Position numbers and translations under genes: made by a program. DNA of 64,000 bases from Betaproteobacteria bacterium (lineage in GTDB: Bacteria; Pseudomonadota; Gammaproteobacteria; Burkholderiales; Rhodocyclaceae). Shown one piece after another: positions 1-8,373 of the stretch. Location: assembly GCA_016709965.1 (NCBI GenBank), contig JADJLT010000001.1, positions 620,001-684,000 of the forward strand. Direction: 5' to 3'. Positions within the stretch are counted from its first letter, which is position 1. Each line of letters opens with the position of its first letter. The notes beneath the pieces were generated by a model that saw nothing but the letters and a program-made list of their open reading frames with translations, searched no databases and was not told where the DNA came from.

Positions 1-52
1 CGGTCTGCCCTGGGAGCGCCTGGCAGACGGCGGTGTAATCCGGATCGTTTGA
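1..52 (+). CDS. tnpB: IS66 TnpB accessory protein, C-terminal tail only
   Basis: An open frame runs into the window and ends GLPWERLADGGVIRIV-stop at 50-52. The pattern LGLPWxRxxxxGxIxxx-stop is how many IS66 TnpB proteins end, and tnpB normally lies directly upstream of tnpC, as here. Only 16 residues are visible, so the call rests on this tail and its position. TnpB is an accessory protein needed for IS66 transposition, with an incompletely defined role. Confidence 0.55.
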   Translation, partial: GLPWERLADGGVIRIV

Positions 53-106
53 CTGTCCACCAGTAGGGGAAGTCCACGATAGCCAAAGGCTGTGGTGGCC
101 GGCATC

Positions 107-1645
107 ATGCCGGTCATGTCCTTGCCCGCCAACCTTGATCAACTCAGTGCTGACGAACTTCGCCAATTGGTGATTCGTCAGGCAGGCTTGCTGGCCGAGA
201 GTGATCGTGAACTGAACTGGCGGCAGGGCAAGATCGACAAATTGACGCATGAATTGGCCGTGCACAAGCGCTGGCGCTTCGGGGTCAAGACCGAGCACTG
301 GCCGGTCGAGCAGCGGCAACTGTTCGAGGAAACCATTGATGCCGATCTGGCCGCGATGGAAGAAGAGCTGGCGCAACTTTCTGCAACACCAGCGAAGGCG
401 AAAGGCCAAGCCAAGCGCCAGCCGTTGCCGGCAAGTCTGCCGCGTACCGACATTCATCACGAGCCGGAATCGACGGTCTGCCCTTGTGGCTGCACGATGA
501 AACGGATCGGCGAAGATGTGTCGGAGAAGCTCGATTACACGCCCGGCGTCTTCAGCGTTGAGCGCCACATTCGCGGCAAGTGGGTCTGTGGGCAGTGCGA
601 AACACTGATCCAGGCACCGGTCCCGGCACACGTCATCGACAAGGGCATTCCGACCAGCGGACTGCTCGCGCAGGTGCTGGTTGCCAAGTACCTCGATCAC
701 CTGCCCCTCTACCGCCAGGAAGCGATGTTCGGCCGGGCCGGACTGGCCATTCCGCAATCGACGCTGGCCCAATGGGTTGGGAAATGCGGCGTGGCCCTCC
801 AGCCGCTGGTCGATGCCCTGAAGGGGGAGATGCTCGGGCATCGGGTGCTTCACGCCGATGAAACGCCAGTCGCTATGCTGGACCCGGGGGCCGGCAAGAC
901 ACATCGGGCCTATCTCTGGTCATACAGCATCGGCGCCTTCGAGCCGACCAAAGCGGTGATCTATGACTTTGCCGAAAGTCGTGCTGGCAGGCATGCCCAG
1001 GAATTCCTGGGGGACTGGCGCGGCACGCTGATCTGTGACGATTACTCAGGCTACAAGGCCCTGCTGGCCAAGGGCCTCACCGAAGCGGGCTGCATGGCGC
1101 ATGCCCGACGCAAGTTCTTCGATTTGCACAGCCAGAAGCAGAGCCTGATTGCAGGTGAAGCACTGGAGTATTTCGGCAAACTCTATGGGGTCGAGCGAGA
1201 GGTCGTTGACCTCGATGCCGATGAGCGACGACGAATCCGGGAAGCGAAAGCCCAACCGATTGCTAATGAGCTGCATGCCTGGCTGACCCGGCAACGGCAG
1301 GGGGTGCCCAATGGTTCAGGGACCGCCAGAGCCATCGACTACAGTCTGAAACGCTGGGTGGCGCTGACGCATTACCTGTCCGATGGTCAGGTGCCGATCG
1401 ACAATAACTGGATCGAGAATCAGATTCGGCCTATCGCGCTTGGCCGCAAGAACTGGTTATTTGCCGGCAGCCTGCGTGCCGGCAAACGCGCCGCCGCGAT
1501 CATGAGCCTGATCCAGTCCGCCAAACTGAATGGTTATGATCCGTTGGTCTATCTGAAAGATGTCCTGACGCGCCTGCCGACCCAACCAGCAAGCCGTGTC
1601 GGCGAACTACTGCCGCATCGCTGGCAGCCTCAAACTATCGCCTGA
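107..1645 (+). CDS. tnpC: IS66-family transposase TnpC
   Basis: DDE transposase of the IS66 family, about 512 residues, a normal length. The N-terminal part is a predicted coiled coil (roughly residues 10-45) followed by a basic linker. A zinc-binding region with CPCGC and a later CxxC pair (WVCGQCE) lies near residues 125-165. The catalytic core carries the first Asp in HADETP (about residue 250), the second in CDDYSGYKA (about 310) and the Glu in NNWIENQIRP (about 445), followed by the typical IALGRKNWLFAGS. Starts are possible at 92 (GTG), 107 (ATG) and 116 (ATG). None has a clear Shine-Dalgarno sequence; 107 is chosen as the first ATG. Confidence 0.93.
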   Translation: MPVMSLPANLDQLSADELRQLVIRQAGLLAESDRELNWRQGKIDKLTHELAVHKRWRFGVKTEHWPVEQRQLFEETIDADLAAMEEELAQLSATPAKAKGQAKRQPLPASLPRTDIHHEPESTVCPCGCTMKRIGEDVSEKLDYTPGVFSVERHIRGKWVCGQCETLIQAPVPAHVIDKGIPTSGLLAQVLVAKYLDHLPLYRQEAMFGRAGLAIPQSTLAQWVGKCGVALQPLVDALKGEMLGHRVLHADETPVAMLDPGAGKTHRAYLWSYSIGAFEPTKAVIYDFAESRAGRHAQEFLGDWRGTLICDDYSGYKALLAKGLTEAGCMAHARRKFFDLHSQKQSLIAGEALEYFGKLYGVEREVVDLDADERRRIREAKAQPIANELHAWLTRQRQGVPNGSGTARAIDYSLKRWVALTHYLSDGQVPIDNNWIENQIRPIALGRKNWLFAGSLRAGKRAAAIMSLIQSAKLNGYDPLVYLKDVLTRLPTQPASRVGELLPHRWQPQTIA

Positions 1646-1775
1646 CTCAGAAAACAACCTGGGTTCGCCGGGGGCTTACGCAAAAAGCCGCGCTGCGCCG
1701 ATTAACAGCACATCCCAGCCGGTATCGCTTATTGGCGATATGGCAATTGATTCATCAAGCGGGCATAACGGTTTT

Positions 1776-1808
1776 GAATTTTTGGCTTTTTTTCCGGTCG
1801 ACCGTGGG
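1776..1808 (+). repeat. Dispersed T-rich/CCGGTTGACCG motif, copy 1 (intergenic)
   Basis: A 33-bp copy of a motif found several times in this window: a T-rich arm (gaatttttggcttttttt) followed by the core CCGGTCGACCG and tggg. It lies between the IS66 right end and the DUF302 gene. The core here is the fully palindromic variant CGGTCGACCG. It aligns without gaps to the copies at 7941, 2994, 43721 and 57436. Confidence 0.7.
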
Positions 1809-1920
1809 GACATTGCTTGTCCGTACGGTGTGGGATCAGTTGTTGCAAACCCGGTCGCCGAAGTAGGTTTGTGCCGCTTTTGCCATGCACCATTCACTAC
1901 AACTCCAAGAGGTACGTCGA

Positions 1921-2372
1921 TGAAACTCATCAAGACATTGCTGACCGCTACCTTCATTGCCTTCGCGTCCCTGGCAAACGCGGCTGATGGCCTGGTTTCC
2001 CTGAAGAGTCCGCATAGTGCCCGGGAGACGATGGACAAGTTTGAAAGCCTGGTCAAAGAGCGCGGCCTGACTGTGTTTGTCCGTATCGATCATGCTGCAG
2101 GCGCGGCAAAAATTGGCAAGCGCCTGCGCCCGACTGAAGTGCTGATCTTCGGGAATCCGCAGGGGGGCACGCCGCTGATGGAATGCGCACAGACCAGCGG
2201 GATTGATCTGCCGCTCAAGGCACTGGTCTGGGAAGATGCTGCGTCCCAGGTCTGGCTGGGTTACAACGATCCGGCCTTTATCGCACAGCGGCACGCGGCA
2301 GGTGAATGCCCGGTGGTGGCCAATCTGCGCAAGGCGCTCGGTGGACTGGCCGAGGCTACCGTCGCCAAATAA
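1921..2372 (+). CDS. DUF302-domain secreted protein
   Basis: Exported protein of 150 residues with a clear Sec signal peptide (MKLIKTLLTATFIAF..., cleavage after the ANA near residue 21). The mature part has the DUF302 fold: a repeated alpha-beta unit with the LKSPHSARETMDKFESLVKE start and the RPTEVLIFGNPQGGTPLM segment, ending with the DLPLKALVWED/VWLGYNDP strand pair. The open frame extends back to 1596 through the IS end, but the ATG at 1921 follows an aagagg Shine-Dalgarno and begins the signal peptide. The biochemical role of DUF302 proteins is not established. The gene is convergent with lolA. Confidence 0.85.
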
Positions 2373-2395
2373 TGGCGCGAGCGTGAGTCGACGAT

Positions 2396-3028
2396 TTACT
2401 CGCCGACAATGTCGACACCCGCCGGCGGGGTGAATTTGAAGAGCGTGGCCGGCAGGGCCGGATTGCGTTCGAGCTTGGTAAAACGAATGAGCGTGGTTTG
2501 ACCGAAGCTGTCATGCAGTTCCATGGCCTTCAGGTCGTTGCCGGCAAAGCCGAGGCGAACGGATTCGAATCCGCTGTCACCCACCTTGGGCACCGCCTCA
2601 ACCCAGACGAGGCCTTCGGATTCGCCAGCGTCCTTGAGGGTAAAGTTCTTTTCGAGATCGTTATTACCGGAGAGCAACGCGGCCGGCGAGCCGCCAATGG
2701 CTTGCCCGGCTTTGCGAACCGTGACCTGCTGTAGCTCGGGGTCATGTATCCAGATTTTTTCGCCATCGCCGACGATCAGTTGCGGATAAGGTTTCTGGAT
2801 TTCCCAGCGCAATTTGCCGGGCCTTGAAATGGCGACAACGCCGGACGATTGTTGCGGCTTGCGACCACCTCTACCGATCACCGCCTGCGAAAAATCTGCC
2901 TTCAGGGTGCGCGTGCTTTTCAGGAACTCGTGCAACTGATCAAGCGCGCCGGCATGGGCAGCGATGGGGAAAAGCAGCGGTAGCAACACGACTGCTGCGG
3001 TCAACCGGAATTTTTGGGCAAATTTCAT
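2396..3028 (-). CDS. lolA: Outer-membrane lipoprotein carrier protein LolA
   Basis: Periplasmic chaperone that takes lipoproteins released by LolCDE and passes them to LolB at the outer membrane. 210 residues, standard length. The signal peptide runs to about residue 26 (AAHA-G). Mature-protein family features include LKADFSQ near the N-terminus, the SGVVAISRPGKLRWEIQKPYPQ hydrophobic strand region, IWIHDPELQQVTVR, and a C-terminal TLIRFTKLERN...LFKFTPPAGVDIV. It follows ftsK on the minus strand after 77 bases, the usual ftsK-lolA pairing. Codons 1-11 coincide with a copy of the dispersed motif (2994-3026), so part of the signal peptide is encoded by it. Confidence 0.95.
   Translation of the reverse strand: MKFAQKFRLTAAVVLLPLLFPIAAHAGALDQLHEFLKSTRTLKADFSQAVIGRGGRKPQQSSGVVAISRPGKLRWEIQKPYPQLIVGDGEKIWIHDPELQQVTVRKAGQAIGGSPAALLSGNNDLEKNFTLKDAGESEGLVWVEAVPKVGDSGFESVRLGFAGNDLKAMELHDSFGQTTLIRFTKLERNPALPATLFKFTPPAGVDIVGE
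2994..3026 (-). repeat. Dispersed motif, copy 2 (inside the lolA signal-peptide codons)
   Basis: On the minus strand the T-rich arm is replaced by an A/T-mixed arm (gaaatttgcccaaaaatt) followed by the exact core CCGGTTGACCG and cagc. It begins inside the lolA start codon and encodes the start of the signal peptide (KFAQKFRLTAA). Spacing between arm and core is identical to the other copies. Confidence 0.65.
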
Positions 3029-3105
3029 TATTTCAGCTTAGCGCATCAAGGCGTGGCGCGTTGTTTCAGGGTGTAACAAATTGCTGATGAAACCGCCGGC
3101 GAGAA

Positions 3106-5412
3106 TTACTCGGCCGGCTTTTTCATAATGACTTCGCGACCGCCACGGCCATCCATGCCGGACACCAGCCCGGCTTTTTCCATGGCCTCAATCAGCCGTG
3201 CCGAGCGGTTGTAGCCGATGCGCAGGTGACGCTGGACCAGTGAAATGGAGGCGCGCTGGTTCTTGAGCACGATGTCGACAGCCTGATCGTAAAGCGGGTC
3301 GCTCTCGGCATCGTTGCTGCCCTCGCCGGCTTCGCCACCTTCTTCGTCGTCACCGCCAGCACCGGTGAGAATATCTTCAATGTACTCCGGCGCGCCCGTG
3401 GCTTTGAGGTGTTCAACAACGCGATGCACTTCGTCATCGGAGACGAAGGCACCATGGACACGGGTCGGGTAGCCGGTGCCGGGTGCGAGGTATAGCATGT
3501 CACCTTGGCCGAGCAAGGCTTCGGCGCCCATCTGGTCGAGGATGGTGCGCGAGTCGATCTTGCTGGAAACCTGGAAGGACAAGCGCGTCGGGATGTTGGC
3601 CTTGATCAGGCCGGTGATGACATCGACGCTCGGGCGCTGGGTGGCCAGTACGAGGTGAATGCCGGAAGCGCGCGCCTTCTGGGCGAGACGGGCGATCTGC
3701 TCTTCAACCTTTTTGCCGACGACCATCATCAGGTCGGCCAGCTCGTCGATGATGACGACGATGAAAGGCATAGTCTGCAGCGGCTCGGGCGTTTCCGGCG
3801 TCAGGGACAGCGGGTTCGGGATGTGTTCGCCACGCTTTTCGGCATCGCGAATCTTGGTGTTGAGGCCGGCGATATTGCGCACGCCCATCGCCGACATCAG
3901 CTTGTAGCGCTTTTCCATTTCGGTAACACACCAGTGCAGCGCGTTGGCGGCCTGCTTCATGTCGGTGACGACCGGTGCCAACAGGTGTGGAATGCCTTCG
4001 TAAATGGAGAGTTCCAGCATTTTCGGATCAACCATGATCAGGCGCACCTGATCCGGCTCGGCCTTGTAGAGCATGGAGAGAATCATCGCATTGACGCCCA
4101 CCGACTTGCCGGAACCCGTCGTACCGGCGACCAGCAGGTGCGGCGTCTTGGCCAGGTCGGCAACCACCGGCAGGCCGCCGATGTCTTTGCCCAGGCAGAC
4201 GGTCAGCGGGCTGCTCATGTCGTTGTACGGTTTGCTGGAGATGATCTCGGAGAGCTTGACCATCTGCCGCTTCGGATTTGGCAGTTCGAGCGCCATGCAC
4301 GATTTGCCGGGCACTGTCTCGACGACGCGAATCGACACCATGGCCAGCGCGCGCGCCAGATCGCGCGCCAGATTGACGATTTGTGCGCCTTTGACGCCGA
4401 CCGCCGGCTCGATTTCGTAGCGGGTAATGACCGGCCCGGGCATGGCAGCAAGCACCTTGACCTGCACGCCAAAGTCGGCGAGCTTGCGCTCGATCAGGCG
4501 TGAGGTGTATTCCAGCGTCTCGGCGCTGACCGTTTCGGTGGCTGGTGGCGCCGGGTCAAGCAAATGCAGCGGCGGCAACCGGCCGCCAACAATGGCCTCG
4601 GGGAACAGGGCTACCTGCTTTTCACGCTCGATGCGCGCTTCGGCCTTCTTGGAAACGGGCACGTCGGGCGGAGGCGTTTCGATGAAGATCGGCTCATGCA
4701 GCTCAACGCGCCGCTTTTCTTCCTCAACGACCACTTCACGTTGCTGGGCGACTTCCTTGCCGATCTGCCGGTCGCGCCAGGCGTCGACGCGACCGTAGAA
4801 AAAGCTGAGCCCACGCTCGAGCACAACGCCCAGTTGCTCAAAGGCCCACAGCCACGACATCCCGGAGAAAACGCTCCAGCCGGCAGCCATCACCGCCAGC
4901 AGCAGCAGGGTCGAGCCAGTGTAGCCAAACTGGGTAGCCAGCACGCGACCGGCTTCAACCCCGAGCAATCCACCCGGCGCCAGCGGCAAGGCTGCCTTGA
5001 TTGAATAAAAGCGCAAAGCCTCAAGCGCGGAACTGGCAACCAGCAGCACTGAAAACCCGGCCAGTGCGATGAACAGCGGATGCTGGCGATGCGCCTCGGG
5101 CGAATTGAATTTACGGAAGCCCCACCAGACGAACATGCCGAGCAGGACGATCCACCACCAGGCCGAAACGCCGAAGAGGTAGAGCATCAGGTCGGCAATC
5201 CAGGCACCGGCCCGGCCAGCCGGATTCTGGGGGGAGGCTGAGCCGACGGCGTGCGACCAGCCCGGATCTTCCTTGCTGAACCCCCACAAGGCCATGATCA
5301 GGAACAAGGCAACAGCCCCGACCCCCAACCAGCGTGATTCCTGCAACAAGGTGCCGATTTTTTCCGGCAGCGGGCTTGGCGCCGCTGCCCGATTGACCAT
5401 CCGTGCCCCCAC
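3106..5412 (-). CDS. ftsK: DNA translocase FtsK
   Basis: Septum-anchored hexameric motor that pumps DNA and couples chromosome dimer resolution to division. 768 residues. Four hydrophobic segments lie in the first ~190 residues, followed by a short charged linker (about 210-290). The RecA-like motor has Walker A GTTGSGKS (about residue 430) and LIMVDPK (about 460), with IIDELADLMMV as Walker B region. The C-terminal gamma winged helix (DPLYDQAVDIVLKNQRASIS...RIGYNRSARLIEAMEKAGLV) reads KOPS-type DNA sequences. Start ATG at 5412, or ATG at 5400 (MVNR). The upstream regulator gene ends 2 bases before, suggesting cotranscription. Confidence 0.96.
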   Translation of the reverse strand: MGARMVNRAAAPSPLPEKIGTLLQESRWLGVGAVALFLIMALWGFSKEDPGWSHAVGSASPQNPAGRAGAWIADLMLYLFGVSAWWWIVLLGMFVWWGFRKFNSPEAHRQHPLFIALAGFSVLLVASSALEALRFYSIKAALPLAPGGLLGVEAGRVLATQFGYTGSTLLLLAVMAAGWSVFSGMSWLWAFEQLGVVLERGLSFFYGRVDAWRDRQIGKEVAQQREVVVEEEKRRVELHEPIFIETPPPDVPVSKKAEARIEREKQVALFPEAIVGGRLPPLHLLDPAPPATETVSAETLEYTSRLIERKLADFGVQVKVLAAMPGPVITRYEIEPAVGVKGAQIVNLARDLARALAMVSIRVVETVPGKSCMALELPNPKRQMVKLSEIISSKPYNDMSSPLTVCLGKDIGGLPVVADLAKTPHLLVAGTTGSGKSVGVNAMILSMLYKAEPDQVRLIMVDPKMLELSIYEGIPHLLAPVVTDMKQAANALHWCVTEMEKRYKLMSAMGVRNIAGLNTKIRDAEKRGEHIPNPLSLTPETPEPLQTMPFIVVIIDELADLMMVVGKKVEEQIARLAQKARASGIHLVLATQRPSVDVITGLIKANIPTRLSFQVSSKIDSRTILDQMGAEALLGQGDMLYLAPGTGYPTRVHGAFVSDDEVHRVVEHLKATGAPEYIEDILTGAGGDDEEGGEAGEGSNDAESDPLYDQAVDIVLKNQRASISLVQRHLRIGYNRSARLIEAMEKAGLVSGMDGRGGREVIMKKPAE

Positions 5413-5414
5413 CG

Positions 5415-6080
5415 TCAGGCGACCCCGGGGATTACCAGCAGGTCATTCTCATAACGAATGTAACCGCTCAATTCCAGATCGCGCATGACTTTGCTGACCA
5501 TTTCGCGCGATGCACCAATCATTTTCGCCATATCCTGCTTCGACATCTTTTTCTTCACAATACGATTTCCGTCCACGATCTCCGACATATCCAGCAGGAG
5601 GCGCGCGACGCGGCCATAAACATCGAGCAAGGCCAGGCTTTCGATCTTGCGGTCGGCTTCGCGCAGTCGCAAAACGAGGATCTTCATCAGTTTCTGAACG
5701 ACCTCGAAATTGTCCTGCAGGCAGCGCTGCAACGAATCCTTGTCGAGAAAGAGCAGCTCGCAGGGTTCTGCAGCAACCACATTGGCCGAACGCGGACTAC
5801 CGTCAATCATGCCCATTTCACCAAAAAACTCGCTGGGTCCGAGCCAGGCCAGAATGATTTCCCGACCTTCTTCATCGGTATTGGTAACTTTCGCTCGCCC
5901 ACTGATCAGCACATACAGCGAATCGGTACTGTCTCCGGCACGCACGACAAATGCACCACGTTCAACACGCTTGCGCCCGGCAACTCTGGAGAGCTTTTCC
6001 AGCTCATGCTCATCCAACCCGGAAAATAACGGCACATTGCGCAAGACAACAAGGCTTAATCCACAAGGGGCAGCTGACAT
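5415..6080 (-). CDS. Crp/Fnr-family transcriptional regulator
   Basis: 221 residues. The N-terminal cyclic-nucleotide-binding-type beta-roll (about 15-130: LFSGLDEHELEKLS, GDSTDSLYVLISGRAKV, PSEFFGEMGMIDGSPRSANVVA) is followed by the dimerisation helix and a C-terminal HTH_Crp domain with recognition-helix region KQDMAKMIGASREMVSKVMRDLE. Only two cysteines are present and they are not arranged as an FNR iron-sulfur cluster, so this is not an FNR oxygen sensor. The FGEMxxxDGxPRSA loop resembles cyclic-nucleotide binders, but the ligand is not known. It is immediately upstream of ftsK and divergent from trxB. Confidence 0.88.
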   Translation of the reverse strand: MSAAPCGLSLVVLRNVPLFSGLDEHELEKLSRVAGRKRVERGAFVVRAGDSTDSLYVLISGRAKVTNTDEEGREIILAWLGPSEFFGEMGMIDGSPRSANVVAAEPCELLFLDKDSLQRCLQDNFEVVQKLMKILVLRLREADRKIESLALLDVYGRVARLLLDMSEIVDGNRIVKKKMSKQDMAKMIGASREMVSKVMRDLELSGYIRYENDLLVIPGVA

Positions 6081-6174
6081 AAATCAGTTTCCGTTCATAT
6101 AGTTACGAAAATATTATAAACCTGTTTCCCAAATTTCATAGGAACTTCAAGAAAATTGCGGGCTCAGAGAACGC

Positions 6175-6180
6175 TATAAT
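6175..6180 (+). promoter_or_regulatory. Probable -10 element of the trxB promoter
   Basis: A perfect TATAAT lies 30 bases before the trxB start in the 129-base gap shared with the divergent Crp/Fnr-family gene. No convincing -35 hexamer is seen at the ideal spacing (ttgcgg at 6156 is 13 bases away), so the promoter may depend on an activator or the match may be partly fortuitous. Confidence 0.4.
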
Positions 6181-6209
6181 TTTCAAATCGACCACCCAAG
6201 AGGATGACC

Positions 6210-7166
6210 ATGTCCCAGAATGTCCGCCACACTCCCCTCATTATCCTCGGCTCCGGCCCTGCAGGTTACACCGCCGCCGTTTATGCTGCACGTGCCAATC
6301 TCAAGCCGGTCATGATTACCGGCATGGCCCAGGGTGGCCAGCTGATGACCACCACCGATGTCGACAATTGGCCCGCCGACGCCGACGGCGTGCAAGGCCC
6401 TGAACTGATGGCCCGCTTTGAAGCGCATGCCCGTCGCTTCGAGACCGAAATCATTTTCGATCACATTCATACCGCCAAGCTGACCGAGCGGCCCTTCACC
6501 CTGATCGGTGACACCGGCACCTACACCTGCGATGCGCTGATCATCTCCACCGGCGCCTCGGCCCAGTATCTCGGCATGCCTTCCGAAGAGGCATTCATGG
6601 GCAAGGGCGTTTCAGCCTGCGCCACCTGCGATGGTTTCTTCTACCGCAACAAGCCGGTCGCTGTTGTCGGCGGCGGCAATACTGCGGTCGAGGAAGCACT
6701 TTATCTCGCCAATATTGCCAGCCACGTAACGTTGATTCATCGTCGCGACAAATTCAAGGCCGAGAAAATCATGCAGGACAAGCTGTTCGAAAAGGAACGC
6801 GCTGGCAAGATCACCATCCTTTACAACACGACGCTGGATGAAGTGCTTGGCGACGACTCGGGCGTCACCGGCCTGCGCGTCAAGAACAAGCAAACCAATG
6901 CGACGCAGGATCTTGCTGTGCACGGCGTGTTCATTGCCATCGGCCACAAGCCGAACACCGACATCTTTGCAGGCCAGTTGGAGATGGACAACGGCTACCT
7001 CATTACCGAGGCCGGCCGCAACGGTAATGCGACACAAACCAGCATCGCCGGCGTTTTCGCTGCCGGTGACGTGCAGGACCAGATCTACAAGCAGGCTTGC
7101 ACCTCGGCCGGCACGGGCTGTATGGCGGCACTGGACGCCGAGCGTTTCCTCGATCAACTCGCCTGA
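6210..7166 (+). CDS. trxB: Thioredoxin reductase
   Basis: NADPH-dependent flavoprotein that reduces thioredoxin. About 318 residues. The FAD-binding GSGPAGYTAAVYAARA is at the N-terminus, the redox-active CATCDGFF at about residue 135, NADPH-binding VVGGGNTAVEEALYL just after, and the C-terminal FAD segment GVFAAGDVQDQIYKQACTSAGTGCMAA. The start at 6210 is preferred over 6204 because the aagagg Shine-Dalgarno then has a 7-base spacing. Confidence 0.96.
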   Translation: MSQNVRHTPLIILGSGPAGYTAAVYAARANLKPVMITGMAQGGQLMTTTDVDNWPADADGVQGPELMARFEAHARRFETEIIFDHIHTAKLTERPFTLIGDTGTYTCDALIISTGASAQYLGMPSEEAFMGKGVSACATCDGFFYRNKPVAVVGGGNTAVEEALYLANIASHVTLIHRRDKFKAEKIMQDKLFEKERAGKITILYNTTLDEVLGDDSGVTGLRVKNKQTNATQDLAVHGVFIAIGHKPNTDIFAGQLEMDNGYLITEAGRNGNATQTSIAGVFAAGDVQDQIYKQACTSAGTGCMAALDAERFLDQLA

Positions 7167-7168
7167 AT

Positions 7169-7915
7169 TTGATCGACCCAGAAGACCTTGCCGTCTTCCA
7201 CGCGGCAGTGGCTGATACCAGGCCACTGCCGCCGGCGAACCGTGTTCAACTCAATCGAACGAAGCCAGTGCCGATAAAACGTCCTCCGGACAACGAGCCG
7301 CCCGCTTCCAAAAAGAAAAAATCACGCGGCGACGCCTTGCCGGCGCATTGGAGCAGCGGAGCAGAAGAAGCCCCGACGCGACTGACCGACCCTGAGCAAG
7401 CGGCTTTTCGCACTGCGATGGCTGGCGTTGAGCGACTGCCGCCGCCCAATCTCGTTCAGCATGGCAGTTGCCCACCTCCGCCCCGTCCGTTGCAGCACCT
7501 AGCCGACGAGCGGGCAGCACTGCATGAAAGCCTGCATGGCCGCATCGAGCTGCAGGACCGACTGGAAGGCGGGGATGAGCCCCATTATCTGCATCAAGGA
7601 GTGGCGCAACATGTGCTGCGTGACCTGCTCCGCGGGCGTTGGGTAACTCAGAACGAAATCGACCTGCACGGCCTGAACCGCGACGAAGCCCGACACCAGC
7701 TCGCCGCCTTCCTGGCCGAATGCCTGCACCACGGCAAGCGCTGCGTGCGGGTTGTACACGGCAAGGGACTGGGCTCGCCGCAAAAAACATCGATCTTGCG
7801 TCAACTGGTACGCGGCTGGCTGGCGCAGCGCCAGGAGGTGCTGGCCTACTGCCAGGCAAAACCTCATGACGGTGGCGAAGGCGCACTGATTGTCCTGCTG
7901 CGCAATCAGAAATGA
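7169..7915 (+). CDS. Smr-domain protein with duplicated N-terminal segment
   Basis: About 248 residues. The C-terminal Smr domain (about 165-248) has the hallmark motifs DLHGLNRDEA and HGKGLGS; in this family the domain is a nuclease, and E. coli SmrB cuts mRNA on collided ribosomes. The N-terminal half holds two copies of one segment: IDPEDLAVFHAAVADTRPLP at the very start and TDPEQAAFRTAMAGVERLPP about 75 residues later, separated by a lysine-rich linker (KKKKS). The likely start is TTG at 7169, two bases after trxB ends, because the first repeat begins there; the open frame continues further up inside trxB. No Shine-Dalgarno is evident, so translational coupling is likely. Confidence 0.85.
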   Translation: MIDPEDLAVFHAAVADTRPLPPANRVQLNRTKPVPIKRPPDNEPPASKKKKSRGDALPAHWSSGAEEAPTRLTDPEQAAFRTAMAGVERLPPPNLVQHGSCPPPPRPLQHLADERAALHESLHGRIELQDRLEGGDEPHYLHQGVAQHVLRDLLRGRWVTQNEIDLHGLNRDEARHQLAAFLAECLHHGKRCVRVVHGKGLGSPQKTSILRQLVRGWLAQRQEVLAYCQAKPHDGGEGALIVLLRNQK

Positions 7916-7916
7916 C

Positions 7917-7940
7917 AAAGGGCAGCCTGGCTGCCCTTTT
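7917..7940 (+). terminator. Rho-independent terminator after the Smr gene
   Basis: The perfect stem AAAGGGCAG / CTGCCCTTT with a five-base loop is followed by a T-run and lies directly after the Smr-gene stop codon. The adjacent T-rich sequence at 7941 is a copy of the dispersed motif. Confidence 0.8.
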
Positions 7941-7973
7941 CAATTTTGGCTGTTTTTTCCGGTTGACCGCAGC
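7941..7973 (+). repeat. Dispersed motif, copy 3 (intergenic, Smr gene/glnB)
   Basis: The arm caattttggctgtttttt is followed by the exact core CCGGTTGACCG and cagc. It lies between the Smr-gene terminator and the glnB stop codon, where two genes converge. It is the best-preserved copy together with the one at 43721. Confidence 0.75.
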
Positions 7974-8005
7974 AACACGAAAAAACGCCGAACCGGCGCC
8001 TGCGG

Positions 8006-8344
8006 TTAAATGGCAGCCTCGTTGGTTTCACCGGTACGGATGCGGACAACCTGCTCTACCGGCATCACGAAGATTTTGCCATCGCCGATCTTGCCAGTGC
8101 GTGCAGCCTTGATGAGCGCTTCAATGGCTGCATCGACGTGTTCGAGACTGACCACCACTTCGATCTTGATCTTGGGCAGGAAATCGACCACATACTCGGC
8201 ACCGCGGTACAACTCGGTATGGCCCTTCTGGCGACCGAAGCCCTTGACCTCGGTCACGGTCAAGCCGGTGATGCCGATCTCGGAAAGGGCTTCGCGGACT
8301 TCGTCGAGTTTGAACGGCTTGATAATGGCTTCAATTTTTTTCAT
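8006..8344 (-). CDS. glnB: Nitrogen regulatory protein PII
   Basis: Small trimeric signalling protein that reports 2-oxoglutarate, ATP/ADP and nitrogen status. 112 residues, exact family length. It begins MKKIEAIIKPFKLDEVREAL, has the T-loop with the uridylylation tyrosine in YRGAEYVVDF (residue ~51), and the C-terminal signature TGKIGDGKIFVMPVEQVVRIRTGE. It is GlnB-like rather than clearly GlnK, as no amtB is adjacent. It lies 29 bases after nadE with an agaggag Shine-Dalgarno. A nadE-glnB pairing is common in betaproteobacteria. Confidence 0.95.
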   Translation of the reverse strand: MKKIEAIIKPFKLDEVREALSEIGITGLTVTEVKGFGRQKGHTELYRGAEYVVDFLPKIKIEVVVSLEHVDAAIEALIKAARTGKIGDGKIFVMPVEQVVRIRTGETNEAAI

Positions 8345-8373
8345 TGATTGGCTCCTCTTCTCTCTTCAGGTTC

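Larger units (their letters stand above)
1..1679 (+). mobile_element. IS66-family insertion sequence, right part (left end outside window)
   Basis: The segment holds the last codons of a tnpB-type ORF, a complete tnpC transposase, and a right terminus ending at 1679. Read inward on the minus strand from 1679, the terminus begins GTAAGCCCCCGGCGAACC, which matches the GTAAGC start typical of IS66-family inverted repeats. The left end, tnpA and most of tnpB lie upstream of the window. The target-site duplication therefore cannot be checked here; the right flank starts at 1680 with gcaaaaag. The element looks intact as far as it can be seen. Confidence 0.85.

Noticed and set aside
1676..2056. A 126-codon minus-strand frame between the IS66 end and the DUF302 gene
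   Set aside because: It starts inside the DUF302 coding region and runs through the intergenic motif and the IS end. No homology pattern or ribosome-binding site was seen. The 275 bases between tnpC and the DUF302 start hold only the IS terminus and one motif copy.
5415..6080. FNR-type oxygen sensor
   Set aside because: The cysteine pattern required for an FNR iron-sulfur cluster is absent; only two scattered cysteines occur, so only the general Crp/Fnr family is supported.
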